Assembly: GCA_030998015.1 (NCBI GenBank)
Contig: JARWMV010000240.1
Location: 310,001 to 374,000, forward strand
Reading direction: 5' to 3'
Source: Ceratorhiza oryzae-sativae
Lineage: Eukaryota; Basidiomycota; Agaricomycetes; Cantharellales; Ceratobasidiaceae
Length of the DNA stretch: 64,000 nucleotides
How positions within the stretch are numbered: position 1 is the stretch's first letter; each line of letters opens with the position of its first letter. This document shows positions 59,109 through 64,000 of the stretch, one piece after another. A model generated the notes under the pieces. The model saw only the letters and a program-made list of their open reading frames with translations, had not been told where the DNA came from and did no database searches. The position numbers and the translations under genes were made by a program.

Positions 59109-61477
59109 GGTTTTTTATATGGTTTCTATTCTGGAGAAATATTTGGAGCTATTTACGCTCAACTCGTGCTAAGACTGCTGTGCCTTTGATGTATCATATA
59201 TGCTAGTTTAACTAATAGGTAGTTCGTTATTAATGCTGGGCACCCGATCTGAAACTGGACGTGAAGCCGGAGACTTACGCAGGATGCGATCTATTGGTCG
59301 CTATCTACTTCCGGCAAGTTTTGGGGACGCAAGGACTTCCACAGCCGACCTGAGTATGGTCTGGTCCACGAACCGTGAATGCAACTCGTGGATTGCCCAG
59401 GCCCTATTATCGCGATGAATAGCACTGAAAATGGGAAGATGGCTGAGAAAAAACCCAAATGTACACTCTGAAACAGTAGACGCAAAGTGCTGGGCCGATC
59501 ACAGAGACCACTTGATTGGATGTGCCTATGTTCTCTTGGCGTTCCCAATCTACCTCTGCAGGTTTTACCTCATAATTCCAGTCAGGTATAGCATAATGGC
59601 ATATAAAATATTGGTTTCACCTGAATTCTCCGGTTTTGAGGGCATCGAAAGCTCCGAAATTAACCAGAGAAGAGAGCGCAGAAAATAAACTAGGCGGGCA
59701 GACAAAGTACAAGGGCTGTTCAACCCTATAATCCACTCTGGACCTGAATAACTGAATAATTCTATGACGAGCTAAGCTTCGATCATGACCGGCTGCCTGT
59801 TGTTCAATTAGGCCTATCGAAAATTCTGTAAACTGAAACTGCAAAAAATACATGCTGCGCGTTGGTGAGCTCATCGGACCATGCAACATTACATATCGCA
59901 GCCTCGGCAGGACCGAGGACATGTAAAGAAAGCTGTCGGTTTGGTACGAGTGACTTGAAGAACGCTATCATGTTGGCTCGTATGCTACAGATCCTAATCG
60001 TACCTACTAGAAATTTCTACCATCAAAAGATTTTCGGGCTACAGGTCTCCGTTACCGGAGCTAAGAAACTCGAATGAATAAAAGTATGTAACACGATTCG
60101 AAAATGGGGAAGTCCATTAGAGACAGAGGGAGATTGCAAAAAAATTGTATTTGCTACTAAAATTCTAAAAATAAGAGTGTGAAGGTGATGTGTGCAAGCA
60201 ATGGAAGGAGGTAAACGACAATTTAGTCAAGGAAGCTGAGATGACAGCCTTTCAAGAACCCAGAGCTTACAAAAGCAATGCTAGAATTCTGGAGTTTGAA
60301 TGCGCTCTGGGTAGCCCTTTTGCCACTATATTTTGACTTTCGCCAGAGCGCCAGTGCTATAATGTTACAGGCTGGGTTGATATTTTCAAAAAAGGGTTAT
60401 AGCTGACGGCGTTGCGGGGGCTGGATCTCATGCTGGTGCAACAGCGGGTTGTCTGAATCCCAAGATCCCTATCAGGTCGAGCTCGGCTGGTTCAAGCCCG
60501 TCGTGGTGCTTATAGGCAACGTAGGAGCAAACAACATCACATAATTGGAGCACAGTTCTATATTCTATTTATTTTTCGTATTATCACGTGAGCCTCGCCC
60601 ATATCATTTCTCGGGCTCCGTCGCCGTCTCACCCAACTGACCAACCAGGCGGAATACGGATAACATCGGTGGATTTCTCTCCTTCTCGCTCTATCTTGCC
60701 GCTTATATTTTGAGCTAGGGGACAAACAAGTAACAGGTTGGGTTGAATTCGACTCCTTTTTTTAAGCACACAAGAACGCTAACTCCCAATTCTTTCACCC
60801 CAGACCGTTCCGTGCAGCATGTTACCGTATCCTGTTTCACAAATATGACTCAACTTCTCGCCGACTCCCTTGCCCTACCCAACTTAAGTACCTGAGGTAT
60901 TCACTCCTTTGCGATATATCATACCTCCCGTTCTCTTCTCTTTCACCCTGCAACAAAAACAGTTAGCTTCTTGATTTGGATCGTCGCAAAAACTGCTGCC
61001 ACATCTATGTTTTCTCTTGACATCCATTCGATGAGGCCGCGTCATTTTGGATTTTCACCGCGACTTCCGAATGCCCCCTGTTTCAAAAATTCTCCCTCTC
61101 GTGGCGATTCTTCCATTTCGCCTCGTTGACGACGTAGGCAGCTACATTGGGACCCCGGATTGGATTCGATATTAGTCGACTATAGCGTAAAACTACTTGG
61201 CCCTTCGAAGAACAAATTTACTCGTGGATCGGGTATAAACGCGCATATACTTGGAAGCCCTTTGCATTCATTACCAGAGCCAGCCGAGACTCGAGGTCGT
61301 GTGAAGACTCATTATAATAAGGCATTCAACATATATGCACAGCAGGAAACCATAAACATACGACAAGCACGCACAGTACCTAAACAAGTCCGGTGATTCC
61401 CCAAATGTTAAACAACTCAATCAATCCCAGCAAAAAGAATTCATCGCCTGCTACCAAAAAGAATGTCCCGGGTACTC
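59109..61477. other. Gene-poor stretch
   Basis: About 2.4 kb. Frames at 59291-59548 and 59617-59922 (-) have no motif. Plus-strand CT-rich text at 60600-61100 looks like fungal promoter or leader sequence, but I find no gene it clearly serves (a 16-codon frame starting at 60846 is too short to support). Confidence 0.45.
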
Positions 61478-64000
61478 CTAGTGGTGTCCAACCGCCCAAC
61501 ACGTTACCGGTCGTTCGTCTTCTGATGAGCTCGGCCCTTCTCGTTCTTGACTGGAAAACGGATTTACGGGGACCATGGAGTCCCGTACGCTCGACCTCCT
61601 TGCGATTCGGGCACGAGTCCTCGACGCTGACCGTTTCATCTCTTTCAGGGCCTCTTCAGTTTCTTTCAGGTCACCATGCTCTTGATAGACGTCCGCGACC
61701 ACCTCGGTGGTGAAGCCGTGGGCTTGACTTAGGCGCTTGAGTGTCGGTTTGAGCCCTGCTTCTTGCAAGATGCGTGCATCACGCTCGCTCGCCTCCTCGA
61801 TGATAGGACCAGACCTGCCACCCAAAGACAGTCGCGTACGAGAAGCCCGAGGTCCTGGCGTGAACTGCAGCCCTGATTGCTCTGACCTGCGCTTTGAGCG
61901 ACTAGTTCGAGGGCGCGTGCTAGCAAAAGAGATAAACGGCGATGCTCGTGATTGCTCACGAGATGGAACAACAGGTATTTGGGACATATCCTGGGAAGCA
62001 GGAGTGGGACGTTCGACCTCGACAGGAGGAGCTCCAGCCAGGAGAGGCTTGGAAGGACCAGCAACAGGCCAATAAAGTTCGGAATGGGGCTCCAAGTTTC
62101 GCACAGGACCAACTTGAGGAGTTTCTGGGATTTCCGTAAAATCATCCTCAACGAGCCCTTGAGGCGGCTCGGCTCCTTGAATTTGCTGCATCGCGACGCC
62201 CTCTATGACTGTGTCTTGTTGATCTGTCAGGGCCTCCGGTAGCGCCTCGTTCCTGTCCTCCCTTTCTGACCCGCTGCTCTCGGCCTCTACGCCCTTCCGG
62301 ACCGGTTGGGTAATTTTCCTCGAGCCTGGTGCTCCAGGCGCACGCTGCATAGCCGGTCGGGGAGGAACCCAGACTCTGTTCCCCGCCTCGTCGAACTTGT
62401 CCTCGTGAGCTCGCATATCACGGGCCATAGCGCTGGACTCGACCGTATCGTATTCCCGCCGGAATTTCTTGGAAGGAGGTTGTGGGACAACCGATTCGCG
62501 GCGGCGCTTGCCAAGTGCCACGAGGGACTTCGGTCGATCTGGGGATGGCTCGAGATTAGGACGGTGAACTTCAGGTGCCTTACGAGGACGGGGAGGGCTA
62601 TCGATGTGGAGAATGGGAACGGTAGATGGGGGGAGCTTGGCCTTGAATTGTGGGGTACTCGCATGACTGGGCTCTAACGTCCAACACTCAGGACGAGGAG
62701 GTGACGAGGAGATAGTAATATGGGTAGGTGGGTTTGACTCGGGTTCAGATATTGCTGGAGGTACCGACCCGTACTCGGCGTCGTAATCCGTATCTACAGC
62801 GCTCTTAGCCACTGCACTTTCACCGCGGGACTTCGAGCTGGGACTACGAATTCGAGCATCGGAAGCTCTGAGGGGGCGTAGTCGCCTTCGGCCTCTGGCA
62901 TTCCGGTGGGGTCCTGGTCCTCTACCTCTCTTTCATTAATGGGCTCTTCCTCGGGAATACCTGGAAGTTCGTCTGTTCGAGGGATCGAGCCAAGCCTCTT
63001 TGGGGAACCACTGATTTCTTCCTCGATATCTCGAGCTCGGGCTAGGGAGTGAGACGTAGAAGCTTCAGGTTGGGACGCTGAAGGAAGAGGTTGCCCTTCG
63101 GACGAAAGTCGATGGTGGGGCGTATATGGCTGGGGTTGCGACTCTGAAACTGGGCGGGATGTTTTGGACACGGAACCCGTCCGTGGTTTCCCGGTGGCCT
63201 GGGGAGGGGGAGAAGGGGAAGGAGAGGCTAGTTGTGGACGACCCGACTCGTGGAAAGGGTTCTCTTCCTCGACATCGTCTATCAAAGCTATTTTGGGTGT
63301 TTCATTTGTTTTTGCCTCGTTTGCAGCGCCGTTTTTGGCAGGTAAATCCCAATCCATCGAGCGACCAAGAGTCGGAGCAGCCCTCAGAGCTGGCTACTTT
63401 CTGTCTCTTTCTTGCCTTCCACCTTGTTACCTCCCAAGTTGAGCTCGTCATACAAACTCCGGCCCAAGGTTGGGGCGGCTCGAAGAGGCTGGCTCGGCGT
63501 GGGCATCGGGGTATACATCCGTGAACGAGAACGAGCCGGCTGGGACTGAGTCGTGCGCGTTGAAGTGCCCTCGGGTCGAAGGTTGAAGTGATACGGCACA
63601 GCTTCTGGATTAACCGGTTGAGACCTCGAAGCTTGACGTGGGTCTTCTGTTTGGGTTTTTGAGCCCGTAGGTAGGGTAGCGTTTTCGCTGGGCTGCAGCA
63701 CATCCTCCGTCATTCCAGCATAGTGATCAAAACTGACGGGATCCGGTGAGCTACGAGCCGACTGGGGTTGATCTGGAACAGGAATAGGCTCGGGTGAAGA
63801 CGAATTACGCCTCGCGCGCGAGTTTTGTTCTAGAATGGGAACTCCGCTCGGTCGTGTGTTGTCGGTCATGACCTCCTGGCTCACACCCTCGACGGCGTCT
63901 GAAAACGGCCCAACAGATTCGGCTCTCGGAGCCGCATCATGCTCGGGTTCTTCCCTAGATCGAGGACCTTCAAACTCTTCCAAGAAGCTTGTTCCCATCG
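61478..64000 (-). CDS. Large disordered protein, partial at right edge, two frame breaks
   Basis: The frame runs in from the right edge (MGTSFLEEFEGPRS at 63998 is probably internal) as Ser/Pro/Glu-rich text. It continues through EENPFHESGRPQLASPSPSP to a basic segment (ALGKRRRESVVPQPPSKKFR, nuclear-signal-like). The only structured-looking part is a short helical C-terminal module (LKRLSQAHGFTTEVVADVYQ, EHGDLKETEEALKEMK). Two joins need one added base each: 63381-63389 (SSQL to RAAPTLGRSMDWDL) and 62866-62876 (DYAPS to RASDARIRSPSSKS). A GTAACG donor near 61500 could replace the stop at 61478 with a spliced tail. The C-terminal helices might be UBA-like or Rap1-C-terminal-like, but this is a guess; I assign no function. 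Confidence 0.6.

Overview
This is a stretch of nuclear genome from a filamentous basidiomycete, most likely an agaricomycete of the Rhizoctonia/Ceratobasidium kind. That placement is an inference from gene style: genes cut by many 45-60 nt GT-AG introns, exons as small as 27 nt, F-box and NACHT-WD40 gene debris, and Ser/Pro-rich proteins. Many real genes are invisible as single open frames. I rebuilt them by hand-splicing, using frame continuity and family motifs as the guide.

Layout, left to right. A Ser/Pro-rich gene (-) lies at the left edge. A decayed NACHT-WD40 (NLR-like) gene (-) follows at 3.5-6.5 kb, then a relic of a multi-pass membrane protein (-) and a fold-back repeat (copy A). 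Three genes on the minus strand follow in tandem: an intact 11-exon PIF1-type DNA helicase (8.27-10.43 kb), an intact 14-exon FGGY carbohydrate kinase (10.67-13.25 kb) and an F-box protein (13.44-14.78 kb). A long gene-poor gap leads to a 12-exon GH63-type glycoside hydrolase (+, 17.57-21.56 kb). Next come a tRNA-Glu(TTC) with an intron (-, 24.0 kb) and an F-box/propeller-like gene (-, 26.2-28.0 kb).

The centre holds a Ser/Pro-rich ORF at 31.3 kb and a PHO80/PCL-type cyclin (+, 32.9-35.6 kb). After these come a SAM methyltransferase with a mitochondrial-looking N-terminus (-, 36.7-37.9 kb), a BolA protein (-, 40.1-40.6 kb) and, divergent from it, an unknown 496-residue protein (+). A NAA50-like N-acetyltransferase (+, 42.8-43.8 kb) precedes a large many-exon membrane protein (-, 44.2-48.1 kb).

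The right third has a second fold-back repeat (copy B), a second NACHT-WD40 relic (+, 49.8-51.8 kb), a CREG-like protein (-, 52.4-53.4 kb) and the meiotic recombination factor MND1 (+, 53.9-55.1 kb). A tandem pair of multi-pass membrane protein genes follows: copy 1 is intact, and copy 2 is broken only by single-base indels. A large disordered protein (-) runs off the right edge.

The genes are a housekeeping mix with no evident cluster or shared pathway. Mitochondrial presequence-like N-termini recur in PIF1, BolA and the methyltransferase. Two points stand out. First, seven otherwise coherent genes need a one-base correction to stay in frame (six missing bases, one extra), which points to consensus errors or very recent damage. 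Second, accessory debris (NLR relics, membrane-protein copies, fold-back repeats) sits between the conserved genes. I found no CRISPR array, no rRNA and no intact transposon.
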